Shown: positions 10,630-24,640 of the stretch, one piece after another
Position numbering within the stretch: position 1 is the stretch's first letter
How the letters are laid out: every line of letters begins with the position of its first letter
Source of the DNA: Chrysomallon squamiferum
Taxonomy: Eukaryota; Mollusca; Gastropoda; Neomphalida; Peltospiridae
Assembly: GCA_012295275.1 (NCBI GenBank)
Contig: CM022672.1
Coordinates: forward strand, 17,063,894-17,127,893
DNA length: 64,000 bases
Reading direction: 5' to 3'
The notes under the pieces: model-generated
Databases searched by the model: none
What the model was told of the DNA's origin: nothing
What the model saw: only the letters and a program-made list of their open reading frames with translations
Made by a program: the position numbers and the translations under genes

Positions 10630-12828
10630 TAAAATGGTATAAATACGTAAATGCATTTCTAAATGTCGAAGTAATGTTGTTTGTTCTTTCGAAGCTGTGT
10701 TTCAAGATATTTTTATTTATTTTGTTTGTTTATGTATTTATTTATTTATTTATGTACGTTCACTGTCATATTTTCAATGATGAATGAATGAAAAAATAGA
10801 GAATGAACGATTTCCTTAAAATTTTGAGTGGTTTATTATTATTAATATCGTTGCTGTTAATGCTATTGTTAGTTTGGTATTTTTTCAAACTGAGAACAAA
10901 CTGTATAATTATTGCAAAATAAGCTAATATTTAAAATAAAGAATAGTATGTACATATTATTCTATATTTGGAATGGCATATGTCTTCTTTATTTATGTGT
11001 TTTTTGCAAAAAGAGAGGTTGAAATAGGATATACTACTTTTCTGAACTAAAGTGAAAATATGAATTTTAAGTTGATATTTTCCTACAGAAAAACAAAATA
11101 TTGTATTTCCAATGTCCTATCTATTAGAAAGATAATCTGTATTTGAGCATTTAGTTCTTGTATATAGTAGAAAATTTAAGGTCGCTTTTAAAATAATTAT
11201 GTTCCTAATTTAAAAGAAAATTGGTATAAAATTAGGTAAGTAGATATTGCATTCAAAAGGAAATGAGGTTTATAATTATAAGTATATATAAAACTGGTCT
11301 CTCTGCAAAAAATAAAAATATTCCAGTTCTATTTTGATATATGTAAAATGTTTACTGAATGATTTATAATTTAATAATAGCAAAAAGAAAAAGGAAGAAG
11401 TCAAAAATAATGAATAATTTAAAAAAATTATTTTGCTTTCCTTTATTGTTTTGTGTAATATAAATATAAGGGAATATGAGAACACGGTTAAACATGCTTT
11501 TAATAAAATCCAACAAATTTGTTTTTAAAATGTCAATGTTTTAATAACATTTTTTTTCTTTTTTCTATTTTCTTTTTGTTTTAGTTATTTTTATTTATTT
11601 CACATCCGTGTTAAGTTTATCTGCGTTATCGACAATAGATAATTTGAAAGTTTCTGTCTTTTCTTCATTCTACAGTATTAAAAAATATACCAGTAAAACA
11701 AAACAGAATTACAAAATAAAAGTTACTTAATACTGTCAAAGGATATAATAATCTTTGTCTAGCAATGTATAAATTTGAGTGTCTTACAAGAAATAATAAT
11801 CTTTGTGTACGTTTTATTGTATTACAAGAAATCATAATCTTTATTTAAAGAATTACGAAAAATGATCTTTAAGTAGTGTGGGTAAGGATTAGTGTATAAT
11901 AATATTTGAAGACGAGTAAATTTGTTTTGGTATTTCCTCAAGAGAAGTTCAAGAATGTTTGTAATGGACGCAATTTTACATTTTACCAGAGAGTTCCATG
12001 TTTTGGTTTTGGTTTTGTCAGAAAAAAGATATAATTGTAATTTACATAGCTAGAACATTTTACCATAACTTACCATATCATCTTTAACCTGAATTTTAAC
12101 TGATTTTTTTGCTTCTCCATTTTCAAACACAAATTTAACTGTATCTGGTTTAACATAATCTTTGCCTGCAAGAGCTGTGACATCAGTGATTGAAAGATCA
12201 AAGAGAGTTCTCCAGTCGATCCATTTGTTCTGGTTGCAGTCAAAACTACTGGTCCACTAGTCTCGTATGTCGGACTTGGTGCTTCCAGTGATATTGTAGG
12301 AACTGGGAAATAAATATATATGTGTGTATGTGACTATATATGTATGCAAAACGATGTACATAACATAATGTTTTATTAGGTTTGTCTTTGTGTGTCTTTA
12401 TGTGTTTGTATGTAATCAAACCCACCACTAATTTATGTGTATGAGCACTTCTGTGTGTCTTGATTTCTAAAGTAAGCCCAATATTATAATGGATAACGAT
12501 TACACCAGAGAGGGAAATAAAAAATGTAGATTATATTGTGTCTGTGTGTGTCACTGTGTGTATCTACATATGACTGTATAACTTTTTGTGTCTGAATTGT
12601 GTGTGTGTAACTGTAATTGACAACGTGTGTCTGTGTATATGAGTTTTTCTAACAAACATAAAATTCCTGATTAAACTCACTTCTCTTAATTTTCACTGTA
12701 ATTTTGGTATGCTCAATTGCAGTGTAAGCTGGATCATTTGTAATGCTAATTTCAAAGGTTTCATCTTTCGCTTATCTCTTAAAAATAGAAACAGCATTCA
12801 AACGAATACTTTTAAAGACTTATTAACT

Positions 12829-12932
12829 ACTACTACTACTACTACTGCTACTACTACTACTGCTACTGCTGCTACTGCTGTTACTACCACTACTGCTACT
12901 ACTACTACTACTAATAATAAATAAATAAATAA
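12829..12932. repeat. (ACT)n/(AAT)n compound microsatellite
   Basis: Triplet repeats of TAC/TGC type followed by AAT and AAAT units inside an intron of copy E. Any open frame here is low-complexity and not a gene. Confidence 0.85.
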
Positions 12933-13229
12933 AACTGAAAGCAACAGTTTTCAAATCTTACTTGACATGAAAAGTATTGCATTTACTAGTGCAGCATTTC
13001 ATATACTGTATAGATAATCTTCTTGCGATTTCAGTTTTTACAGAGAGACCAGCCAAAACAAAACTATTGATAAAATAGGTACAGCCGTTTTAAAATGTCA
13101 GATGTTTTTGGGAGTTCTTTAAGTTTATTCTTCTACATCTTTATACTTTCGACAGTATTTTCTACTGTCTTTTTTTATGTCGTTGCTGCCTAAATACTTT
13201 GAACGGTTTATTATTGTTATTGTTATTAA

Positions 13230-13237
<8 letters not shown>

Positions 13238-13275
<38 letters not shown>

Positions 13276-13276
13276 T
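13238..13276. repeat. (ATT)n microsatellite
   Basis: ATT triplet tract in an intron of copy E. Confidence 0.9.
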
Positions 13277-14039
13277 GTTCTTCTTTTGATTTTTGAAATC
13301 CAATTATCTTACATCTTTTATTCGATTAAAATATACTCTTTTATTGTCATCATTTATTTAACTGAGTAACATTCCATTATATTATTTACTGTGATTATTC
13401 CGCACTCTACTGACCAACATATAAGTTACTGTATCATCCGTTATTGTAAATTGAAAATAGACACCGTCTTCGCCAGCCCCAAAATTCACTTCTAAGCTTG
13501 CATACTGAATATCAGCTGAGGACGAGGTGATATGATTTATCTCTAACTTTACTGTTAATGCTCCACTGTTTGGCATTCTGATTAAAGAAACTAATTCCCT
13601 TGTACCATCTTCTACTTCCATATTATCAAGAGACATGAATTTTACTTGCGATGAAAAAATAAAATTGACGGTATTAGCAAATAAATTCATATATTTAAGT
13701 TTAAAAAATAGAGTTAGGGCTAAAGATGTTGTAATATAAAATAATATGTAGTGCATGAAACTAATACATTTAGCTATATTTTATTATATCCTAAAAAATG
13801 GAAAATTGGCTATTTCAGGAAAATGAAAATATGCTGAATATTTTGCTTTGCCTGACAGAAAATCATTTACGATTTATGCAGAGGAAGTTAAGGTCGTCAT
13901 AATGGGATAAGGTTTATTAGATAATGTTTATTCAAGCGAACACATAGGAAGATTCGACAGAAAGTTACTTCATCTAAAATAATATTTTTAGGTTTATTAT
14001 TATTTGTGCTCTTTCACTGTAATAAAATATAAAGTAGAT

Positions 14040-14870
14040 ATTAATAAATAAATGAAATAATTGAAAGAACTGTCTATTCAATTTTCAAATGTGTCCAAAG
14101 GCTTTCTACCAGTTTCACTTGAAAGTATTTCAGTCCAGTTTCTTCTTAGCATTAGCGAATCATACATATGAAAAAATATAAGATTAACTGGACATTTCAG
14201 ATAGTAGATGCCTCTTTTCTTCTGTTGCGAATAGAGGCTAATATGAAAATTATCTTTTGGATAAATCTCTCTTGGAAAACATGTTCTTTAAAGCTTCTAA
14301 CAGTGACCTAAAGTTGATTTTATTTTTGTCAGTTTTCCTTCTTATTCAGTTACAAATATCTCAAGACAGTTGTTTATCTTTGTAGGCCGTCTGCTACATA
14401 ATACCTCTCCACCGTTTTAGCATACCTGTAATTGTTCAAACCTTGGGATGTTCTCTTTACGAAATCGGATGGTAGCATTGCAAAGATGAAGAAGTAATAT
14501 CAATTTAATGCATGCTGTTCCACTAAGCATGTTAACAACACATCACGCTTGTAAAGATGCACAACTGATTTTGCTGTATTCTATTCCAATTACACAGATA
14601 CGTATTCAAGAAACTTTGTCTTTTTTCCTCAGCAGTTAAACAGTAGCCTTTTTTCGTATCACTCTTATCATGATACATGACCAATGCATACGATATTAAA
14701 TAGGATCTTTTATTTTTAGTACCATTATGTGTATGTTATTTTAATCTATTAAGCATTATATGACATAATCAAAAATTAGATAATTTATTAACGTAATTCA
14801 GGTAAAGGTCAGAAACGTAAATTTGTTTAACGTCTACATGTCACTTCCAGTGACACACACAAATTGCATA
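14040..14870 (+). repeat. Duplicated upstream block R, copy 2
   Basis: Aligns with 120-850 (same orientation) and with 53340-54340 (inverted). It lies about 1.6 kb upstream of the promoter of copy B, in B's orientation. The opposite-strand frame seen in copy 1 is interrupted here by at least two stop codons. Confidence 0.7.
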
Positions 14871-16410
14871 AATCGCTCGCGAAGCGTACCTATATTTCAC
14901 ATTAAGAAAATCCCAAGCATTCAGAAAAAAGATACGTTTATTAAAATGTGGTAAGGGTGCAAGTACGTCATATGTAGCCTAACAGAGATAGAAATGTGAA
15001 TAAAAGGTTGATCAGGTGGCTCTGATTTTGCTAGATGAATTAAAGAGGGAATGAATGAACACACCTAGCTAAAAAATTATTAATTTTTTTTAGTAAAGAC
15101 GTAGTAGACTTTCACATTGCTATATCCGTTTAAAAAATGTTGCTACCAACCATTCATCTATGGTAAAGGAACATTACCAATAAAGTCAGATCATTATAAT
15201 AGCTTATTTTTTTCGGTGCGAAATTCTGTTTCCAGTGTTCCACTGTATACTGCGTGCAAATTACTCGTATGTATTATATGAAATATAAACAGATAAAAAA
15301 AAAAGTTCAATGTTTATTATAATTAAAACTGCACTAACCTTTTTTAATTTTACACAATTTGTGTTTTGTTTAAACACATACATACACAGATGTGCGCTAA
15401 TGCACGTATGTCAGTAAAAACAAATATATATTTTGTACGACGTTGAATTTTCTGAACACCTGTGTTCGTCGTTGTCAATAGGATTAATTCTATTTTATGA
15501 TGCGAGGGGACAGTTAAGAAAAACAGTTAGGACACCGTTATGCGAATTAAATTTAAAATAACCTCCTTTTTATTATAGCAACTCGGTCTTTTGTTACTTT
15601 ATTATTAAATTTGTTTAACTGTAATTCAATACATATTATTGACGATTATTTTTGTGTCAAATACTTGATTATAAAACAGTATTCATGAAGTCATAATTAA
15701 CTAGAATGGTTCTGCATTATGGATTAGGATTAATAACAAGGACATGTTCACGTACACCTCCGTGAAAAAAGGCTAATTCTTTGGCCTTTGAAGTAACGTA
15801 CACAGTGTTCTGGCTGTAATGAAAATTTGTTCTTTAAGTCGGTTTAAATTTTATATATAAATAGATTTGATATTACATTTGATGAAAAATGAATTCATAT
15901 TTGTCAGAGAAACTACATTTTAATCTTATGTATAATATAAATATGTAATCCAAATAAAAATCGGTAAGATATCACGAATAGTTTTCTTTGTCTACCACAG
16001 AAAGTGTATGAACATACGGAGTTGAGATTTATAGTTATGCAAATAGCCTCTTTGCATTCAAGATATAATTCTGCATCTGTTAATACTACAATGCAACGAT
16101 TTATCCTACTTCAAAGTTAACTATTGCATGATAATGATGTATGTTTAAATAAAAAATAAATTTAAAAAATTGTATAACAGACTTAGAGTTTAGTACATTT
16201 TAATTAAACAATTCTATCGATTACTATATAGTTTGTATTACATGATTCATTTGCACGCAGCATTAAGCAAAACAGAAAAAGAAAATATTGTAGCTAAAAT
16301 AAACTATTATCTTTTCTAAGTATTGATACCAATTACCATCTCATTATCCTAGTAGAGAGATGCATGGAACTTTAACATGATTGGCTGGTTACTATACATT
16401 TAAAAATGAT
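14871..16410. other. Upstream region of copy B, no gene seen
   Basis: A+T-rich sequence with no exon, repeat array or long frame that I can support. It should contain distal regulatory sequence of copy B. Confidence 0.4.
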
Positions 16411-16418
16411 CTAACATG

Positions 16419-16451
16419 TATAAAACGCAGACACGTAGACTGACTTCACTT
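16419..16451 (+). promoter_or_regulatory. Putative core promoter of copy B (TATA box and initiator)
   Basis: TATAAAA at 16419-16425 and an initiator-like TTCACTT with its A at 16448, 29 bases downstream, which is the usual metazoan spacing. A 5' UTR exon would then run to a GTAAGG donor at 16518, with the coding exon accepted at 16668. The corresponding region of copy C has no clear TATA box. Confidence 0.5.
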
Positions 16452-16974
16452 GCGAGAGTCCTACGTATTATTTAGAACATCCAGGTTGAAAATTTAGCTG
16501 AAACTTATTCTTTTGTGGTAAGGTATTAACGAAATTTTACTTATATATTAGCCGTTACTTATTTTATATTTGTGTAATTTAGTACTGCTATATTTTATAC
16601 TCATGTGTTTCAGCTATATTTTTGTCCTATCGTAATGCGTAACTTGTGTTTATCTCTTATATTTTAGCCTTATCATGGACGTCCGGTGGTCTGGGTTCCT
16701 CTTTCTTGTGTGTCTTACATCTAGAGTCTGCCTCGCAAAACGTAAGATATTTATTATCACTTGAAATCTACTTTACAAATTAACACTGATTTATTTTATC
16801 AGTTACACCTTCAGTATTGACTCTACTTCGATATTTGTCGTTTTGGACAGGAACCCTTTGTAAAATAAATAGTATTATTTTCAGTAGCTGTTTTTGTTCA
16901 AACCTAATAACTTAATATACACTGAAGGATAGCATACAAAGGTTTCAGAAAAAAAAAAAGAAGATATATATATA

Positions 16975-18421
16975 CTCTCCCAAAAAAGAAACGCAAAATG
17001 GTTGATTTGTTAGATACCTATTGTAAACTGACACATATCAATGTACAAACTATGAATATAATGACATTTGGTTCAAACGTATAGCTTTTGTTACAGTCGC
17101 CAAAAAACAGGTAACACAAAATAAAGGCTATGATCGTATTTATTAGGCAAAACGTCCCCGCATGCAAACCACGTTACCAGAGCATGTGCACGTGCGGCAC
17201 AAGAAACTTGAATACGAAGGTTATAAAAATGCAAGGTTTTCGAAAACTTCTGTTCGTTATTTTTGTTCTGACCCAACATCAAACAAATGCCACGACTGAG
17301 TGAACCGCAACGAAACAACGCCATCGGCCGTTTACAAGCTGGTGAAACCGTCTCGGCCGTAGCCCGGGTGTACCATGTATCCCCTAGCACTATCTTGAGA
17401 TTGTGGTATCGGTTCCAGCAACACCAAACAACATGTGACCGTCCTAGATCAGGTAGACCACCAGGGCCCATACGGGTACTTCATCTACGGGAAAGAACCA
17501 CCACGGCTACCTCTACTGCTTCAGCAATACCAGGTCTGCGTAGAATATCGGCTCAGGCAGTGCGCAATCATTTACGCGAGGCAGGTATTCGAGCCTGACG
17601 GCCTATAAGAAGAGTGGTTTTGACTCAACAACATCGACGACTACGACGTCAGTGGTGTCAATTGCACACAGTCTGGCCTCAGTTACGATGGAGAACTGTC
17701 TGATTTAGCGACGAAGCTCGATTTCTGCTCCGTTGAGCTGATGGAAGATGTCGAGTTTACAGACGTCGTGGTGAACGTTTTGCTGCAAACAGCGTACAGG
17801 AAGCGGACAGATTTGGCGGTGGTATGGGCAGCAATCTCATACACTGGCAGGACCAACCTGGTTCACATCCAAGGCTACTTAACGGCACAGAGATACCGAG
17901 ATGAAACTTTGCAGCCACATGTCGCTCCAATTATGAATAATGGTAACGCTGTATTCCAGCACGACAATGCGAGACCACATACAGCCAGATTCACATGAGC
18001 GTACCTACACAACAATAACATTGAGGTCCTGCCCTGGCCCTCTAAATCTCCGGATTTGAACCCTATAGAGCATTTATGGGACGAGTTGGATAGACGACTG
18101 AGGCAGCATCAACCACAGCCACAGAATCGTGTTCAGTTGGCATTATTACTATAGACAGACTGGGCCACCATTCCACAAGGTGTAATTCGTAACGTCATTA
18201 CTACCATGGGAAGGAGATGTCAGGTAGTTCTGGACTGCCATGATGGGCACACAAGGTATTGACATTATATTGTTATATCCTTGAACTTTAACCTTTTCAG
18301 TGTAATACCATGAATATTAATGAATTGTAAAATGTGAACATTCTGCTGCTTTCTGTTGATGCATTAGATAGATATTCCCAATGTCAATAAAATCTACTTT
18401 TGCGTTTCTTTTTTGGGAGAG
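16975..18421 (+). mobile_element. Tc1/mariner-like DNA transposon
   Basis: About 1.45 kb bounded by perfect 24-bp terminal inverted repeats (left starting CTCTCCCAAAAAAG at 16975, right 18398-18421) and flanked by TA on both sides, the target expected for this superfamily. It lies in intron 1 of copy B. It contains one broken transposase gene and is G+C-richer than the surrounding intron. Confidence 0.95.
17287..18262 (+). pseudogene. Tc1-like transposase, inactivated
   Basis: The N-terminal frame 17287-17598 encodes the helix-turn-helix DNA-binding part (MPRLSEPQRNNAIGRLQAG, then VYHVSPSTILRLW and a GRP-type linker). The DDE catalytic core follows in pieces: FSDEARF near 17704 (first Asp), QHDNARPHTA near 17960 (second Asp) and SPDLNPIEHLWDEL near 18046 (third acidic residue). 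Stop codons interrupt at about 17596, 17734, 17996 and 18151, and a small deletion near 17820 shifts the frame. Three of the stops are TGA where the context fits an ancestral CGA, as expected from CpG decay. It cannot make active transposase. Confidence 0.92.
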
Positions 18422-19512
18422 TATATATAATTTGTTTTTGTTTTCTCTTTATTTTTTCTTGTTTTCTTGTCGTTTTTTTTGTTTGTTTTGAAACCGCAAA
18501 TTCTAGGAAAAGTAAAATACTTTTATTACATTAGATGAAACTAAAACTGATAATCGGTCAGCTATCAACAACTTGATGAAATAGCGATTACAGAAGAAAT
18601 GGCGGCATCAAAACATCACGTGACTACTGCAGACATTCCATACTTTGCAATCGAGTTGTCGACGGGATTAGGTTGTTAAGTGAATTGATCTAAAAACCAC
18701 ATCATATCGATATTTGAAACATTTTGTACTGGTAGTGAGCTTTTGTCAGGCATCTTTAGATATTGTTTTAATTTCACCTTAAGACACCATTTATAATAGT
18801 TTTAGTATATATCTAAATGTTTGGACAGTAGTGTACTCTTTACTGGAGCAACCAAAAAAAAAAAAAAAAAAAAAAAAAGAAAGAAAAAATATAAATTCAA
18901 CTCTAATATACAGTACTTAGATTTGGATAATTCAAGTATAGGTAATAAAGAAAATATATAAAGGATACTCCAACTTATTAACTTTGTTTCAGTTTGCATA
19001 ATAAGTCTTAGATATTACAGAACGCAAAAACAAAATATGATATTGTACTATAAGGTAATGTTATTTGAGATGCTTGGACGCGGTGATGACTTTCCAGAGC
19101 GAAAGCTCTCGTGTAATATATTTTACCGACTGGTCGGAGTCCTGGTCGTAAATCCGCACGGTCATTAAAAAAGTAGGTAGGTAAGTGAGGAGTGTCTGTA
19201 TTTTATTGTCGACAGAAACAAATAAGACAATAACACGGATAGTTAAATATATTTTGACTACTTCACCAGATATAACATTTAAATCACGTACGTCATAATC
19301 CAAACTCGCTATATCGGAACAGACTATGGGAAGAACTAAAATTTATAAAATTGTTTCTTTGTGTCAGTGCGCGTGTGCGTGTATTTTCAAAACTTATTCT
19401 AGCTTAGAAGCCATTTAACATCCTTTAAATAAATTTAGTTGAGTTTATAAAATATTTTCCCTTACCTATGTCGTTTGTTTTGCTATAATGTTTTATTTTA
19501 CAATTAATTTAG
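18422..19512. other. Rest of intron 1 of copy B
   Basis: A+T-rich intron sequence with a poly(A) tract near 18854-18878. No gene seen. The frame over 19061-19303 on minus has no supporting features. Confidence 0.4.
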
Positions 19513-22500
19513 CACCTGCATATTATATGAAAGAAGGAAAGGTCAGTGTTGCAGAAGAAGACGGCAAAGTCACAGTAACAGTGAAAAGAAAACAAGGTTC
19601 TGGCATTGTCGTTTCTGCCGTTACGGTGAAATTAGATGTTGTTGAAAAAACAGCAACATCAGCTGATTATAACGTCGCTAACAATCCCATTGAAGTTCAG
19701 TTTGCAGAGAATCAGTTGGAATCTACAGTCGAAATCACAATAATAGATGACAATGTATGCATACTTAATTATATACTTGCACGAACTCATAAATAAGTTA
19801 ATGATTTTTAGAAAAGAGAGGGTGTTCAAAAACAAGAAGTTTTCTTTCTAAACAAGTTGTAACTAAAATATCACGGAAACATTTAAACAGGACTTTTATT
19901 TATTTATTTATTTATTTATTTTCATTAATTATATTATTATTATTATTATTAAAAATTTATTGTTAGTTATAGCAAAAAACACTTTTTACAATTTTACACT
20001 AAAATTTATCAAAATATAAAATTTGAGATAAATATAGATTTTACATTTTTCTTCATAGAAAAAAAAATATTCCAAATTTTAAATCCACAGGAAAAAGAAT
20101 CTAGTGAAACTTTTGAAGTGTCAATTAAATCTGATCCTCAATATGGTATTGGAACCCCAGCAAAGACTGTTGTTACGATAACTGACAACGATAGTAAGTG
20201 ACGTAAACTCATAGATTTCTAAATTAGAACATTAATTCAATGTTTATCTTATTGTTACACAATTGTTGTCATAGGAATGTGGAAAGGAAATAGAATGAAT
20301 TGAATGAATAACATCCCAGTTCCACTGTCAGAAACTGCTCTGAAAATGTCAGTGCTTGAATACTAATAGCTAGAGAAGAAACGCCACTTTTATAATTTTA
20401 TGCATTTTACAAACAGCAAGGTATCTGCTCTTCCCTAAATTACTATGTGTACATCAGTATCTGTCTGCACGTATATATTTGTGTCTTTATTAATATACAT
20501 CTTTATGTATTTGTTTATGTGTACGTGAACATTTGTGTGTTTTTGTATGTGTATCTATATTTATAGTTAGATAGATACATATCCCCATGGATATAGCGTA
20601 TAAATATTTAAGCTTACAGTTAATATATTCACTTAATTATGTATATATTTCACAGCTCCAATAATATCACTGGAAAAACCAAGCCCAACATACGAGTCTA
20701 CTGGACCATTGGTTTTGACTGCAACAAGAACAAATGGATTGAGTGCAGAACTCTCTGTTGATCTTTCAATCGCTGATGACACAGCTGTTGCAGGCAAAAT
20801 TATATTAAACCAGATGCAGCTAAGTTTGTCTTTGCAAATGGAGAAACAAAAAAAACTATTAAAATTGAGCTTAAAAATGATATGGTAAGTTAAGCGAGTT
20901 AAATTTTCTATATATGAACACTACAATTATATTTTGTTCCGACAAAACAAAAACCGGAACATGGAACTCTGTTGTAAAATTTAAAATTGCGTCTATTGCA
21001 AGGAGTCTTGAACTTCATATGAGGAAACACACTAAAACAAATATATACAAATATTATTACTCCTTGTAATACACTAAACATATATTAGAAAGTACCCACT
21101 GCTATTAAAAGAATATTATTATTTTTGTAATACACTAAAACATATATATCCTTTCACAAAACTTATCTTGCGTTACACTAAAACTAATGCTCCCATAACA
21201 AATATTATTACTTCTTGTAATACAGTAAATATATATTAGAATGTACCCATTGCTATAAGAAGAATATTATATTTTATAATACACTAAGACAAGTACAGCC
21301 TTTTACAAAAATTATTTCTTGTAATACACTAAAATGTACTATCCCTACACAAATATTGTTATTTCTTGTATTATACAAAAACGTATACATCCCTACAAAA
21401 AGATTAGTATTTCCCATAACACTGTTTACACATTTTTAATGAAAAACTGAAATAATATAACTTCATAATTATAATTTCAAATAACTATTAGTCTGAATTT
21501 CTAAATTGTAGACTGAAGAAAAGACAGAATCATTCAAAGTATCTATTGTTAAAAACGACAAAAAGTTTGAGGTCAATGAGCAAAAAGTGACTGCAGAAAT
21601 TCTGGATGATGATGGTATGTATATTATAATTTATAGGGGCGAGTTAAATAAAATTTTACATCATCTTTAACCACTATTTAATCCACAGGACACTTCAAAC
21701 CTGTACTCCAACGACTGAACCACATTCACTAATTATTTCCTTAATATAAATATTGAAGAGCTATATGAAAAACAAATAAATATCTAAAATATTTTAAACA
21801 CTGCAAATGTTACGTATTGAATGTTTTATTTAACCATACTCTCCACTTGTTTATAATCTATTGCTGTATATTGTCAAACATTGGGTTATAGTTATTTGAA
21901 TCAATAATTCACTTACCTCAATTCAAATATGTTCATATTGCTATCTTCTTTAAGATGTATCACAACAGTCTACTTCTTAAAGTATTCTATAGTGATTGTA
22001 AAGTTCAATATTTGTTAACACTTATAGGACCTGCAACTTTTGACTGCCGTCGGCCTGGACAGAACCCTTTGTTCCAATAATGCTGTGTGTAATGAAAAAG
22101 GAATCTGTGGATGTAATGCGCTAGATCCACCACGAGTAGGATACAAATGTGATTATCTTAAAGGTAATAGTTAACTCTGTGTTATCAACATATAAAACTT
22201 AAAAGAACAAAATGTAATATTTCCTTTCCAGAAATGTAATATTTACTCATATAAAAAGTACATGACCAACAGTCTAAACCAAACGGTTTATTTGTTATAA
22301 TTATAGTACAATATGCAGCCAACAATAACTATTGAGGAATAAAAATTGGGCAATATTATCTTTATCAAACCATTTATTTCTGTCATAAATGAAAATATAC
22401 CTGTCACCAAATACAGATGAAATTTATAAAAAGTAATTAGGTGTCTTGAGATGTTGGTTGATTTAAACCATTGATAAGATCAGCACCTTACATGTCCTCA

Positions 22501-24469
22501 CTTTTATGTACATTGCTTCTTATGCTGTGCTGGTCATTGTAAATTGCTTTCTGTACACATCATCATCTTCTGACTACTAACTGCAATTTTTGACTGCTGA
22601 TTGGAATAATTTGAAATAGAAAACTGCTATTGAAAATGGGGTATGTATGTATGTATTTGTAATTGAATGGTTAAAAAACAAATTAATTAAATTGGTATAA
22701 TAAAATCCTTATGTATATTAATTTTTACAATGTTAGTAATAATTACCATTATTTAAATAGAAAAGCATTAAAACGTTTTGTTATGTTTCAAATGTTAATG
22801 ACAAAGATTGAAAACTTGCATTTTTATCATTATTATCGTTTCGTTCTTATTATTACTATTGTTATTATTACTTAATTTTTTGTAGATGATGTTGATCATC
22901 ATTATTTTTATCGACAATAGTAACATTATTACTGCTGTTGTTCTTGTTGTTACTTAAATTACTTAACTGCAGATGATGTTGATAAAAGTCCATGCAACAA
23001 GAAAAGTTGTCCAGAACATGGAACCTGTGTAGTTGAAGATGGAACATCTAAATGTTTCTGTGAAGCAGGATATGATGACAAAGAGAATTGTCTTTTCCCT
23101 AGATGTAATTATCTTTAACGCTGTATGTCTGTGTATGTGTGTGAGTGTGTGTATGCGTATGTGAAAACAACAACAAATATACAAATAAACATAAGCGGCA
23201 TATGTGGAACTAGAAACGAGACTTGAATTAATACTCAAGATATTTCAATCTATTTCAATATTAATTTTTTTTTACGAATCAGTCATAAATCTTTTTGTAT
23301 ATTGACAATATAAAAGAGGAAACTAGATCCTACAATTTCATAGGTCAGTCAATAATAAGCCGCAGTAATTTGTTTTATGTGCTAATTAAAAAAGCATATC
23401 ATACAGCTGTTGGTAAAAGAGTCATTTAAAAATTGTTGCCGACATGTTACTCTTCTATTGACTGTTTAATATGTTTTTAACATTTGTTCATGTATGTGTT
23501 TATGATACAGAATATTTAGAAACATTTTATTTTTATCATGTGTGTTTGCGTACACATACATACATATATACATAAATACACACATACATACATGTATTTG
23601 TACATATATCTATGCACCAGTATGTTTACGGGAGCATTTATGTGTGTATGTATGTTTGTGTCCTTGACTGTGTTTCTGAGTTAACATTAAATAATACTTT
23701 CTTATTCAGAAATTTTGTGTATATCCCTATCTTTATTATTATTTGCTTTCATTAAATAAATAATAATTTAAAACGATAATTTGTAAACAGATAAAGTGGT
23801 CTGTGGAAAAAACGATATGGCTATTCAGATTGATCCCATAGGAAGTTTTCAAGGAAAGGTTTATGCCTATGGTTATGAAGATACATGCACATTTGACGAT
23901 TTTGCCAACCAGAAAGAAATGCCTAATACTTTTAACGGTGGGAAGGTGAAGAAAATACCAAATGTTGACACAAAGTGCGGAAATGCAACAACTGTGACTA
24001 CGGTATGTATATTAGAAATAATCGCATGGTATGCATGTCTGTGAGATGTAGACCATCTTCTACAGTTAAATGTTTTTAAATACAGATAAACATAATTTAG
24101 TGTATAATCTAACATCTAAACCAACAGCTGGAATCTCTGAGATTAGAGCAATAGCCCCAAGTGTGAATGATCATTTCTCCTTTATGTAACCATTGGACTA
24201 TTTGACGTTCAAACGTTTATCTCGAGGCTTCTTTGAGGATGGCACTCGTATATATTTTAATGTGTGTGGGAATGAACACTTTAATATCTTAGGTTACTTA
24301 ATGACAAATCTGTGGAAATAAAACTTATAACAAAATCCAAATATTTCTAAATTATCATCTTATGACTTATTTATTTAAATTGAAGTTTCTTTAAGATACG
24401 TTTAGTAATTATAATCCAAAAACCGATTTTTGCAAAATATCAATTCATGGTGTCAAAAAATAATGAATA

Positions 24470-24487
24470 AAATAAAATAAAATAAAG

Positions 24488-24530
<43 letters not shown>

Positions 24531-24573
24531 GTAGAAGAAGAAGAAGAAGATGAAGAAGAAGAACAACAACAAT

Positions 24574-24614
<41 letters not shown>

Positions 24615-24640
24615 GAAGAAGAAGAAGAAGAAAAGAAAAA
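24470..24640. repeat. Compound AAAT/AAT/GAA microsatellite
   Basis: AAAT, AAT and AAG-type units in the ZP intron of copy B. This region is absent from the matching position of copy A, where the deletion removing the 5' part of the exon begins. Confidence 0.85.

Larger units (their letters stand above)
7551..11500. repeat. Duplicated downstream spacer, copy 1
   Basis: This segment is paralogous to 29331-34150, with shared landmarks in the same order: the CT tract (7599 and 29385), the segment around 8950 and 30750, the segment around 9780 and 32345, and the T-rich segment 10840-11480 (33370-34100; third copy 39400-40250). It separates the tail-to-tail gene copies A (plus) and E (minus). I see no gene in it. 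TAAA-type microsatellite at 7970-8035. Confidence 0.75.
11601..13644 (-). pseudogene. Copy E: relic with two Calx-beta domains
   Basis: Minus-strand exons in order: a Calx first-half exon (13644-13430, 215 nt, open), a second-half exon (about 12775-12681, donor gtgagt, frame disturbed at its start), a Calx first-half exon (12302-12074, 229 nt against 230 in copy C, with a one-base deletion near 12201), and the beginning of a second-half exon (11669-11601) that stops abruptly. The last two match copy C exons at 47452-47223 and 46744-46642. No signal-peptide exon was found upstream, and EGF, ZP and membrane exons are missing; the spacer follows instead. It converges on copy A and is clearly non-functional. 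Confidence 0.8.

Noticed and set aside
12709-12924. Thr-rich plus ORF
   Set aside because: Translation of an ACT/AAT microsatellite opposite a degenerate Calx exon of copy E.
17091-17471. 126-codon minus ORF across the Tc1 element
   Set aside because: Antisense shadow of the transposase N-terminal domain.
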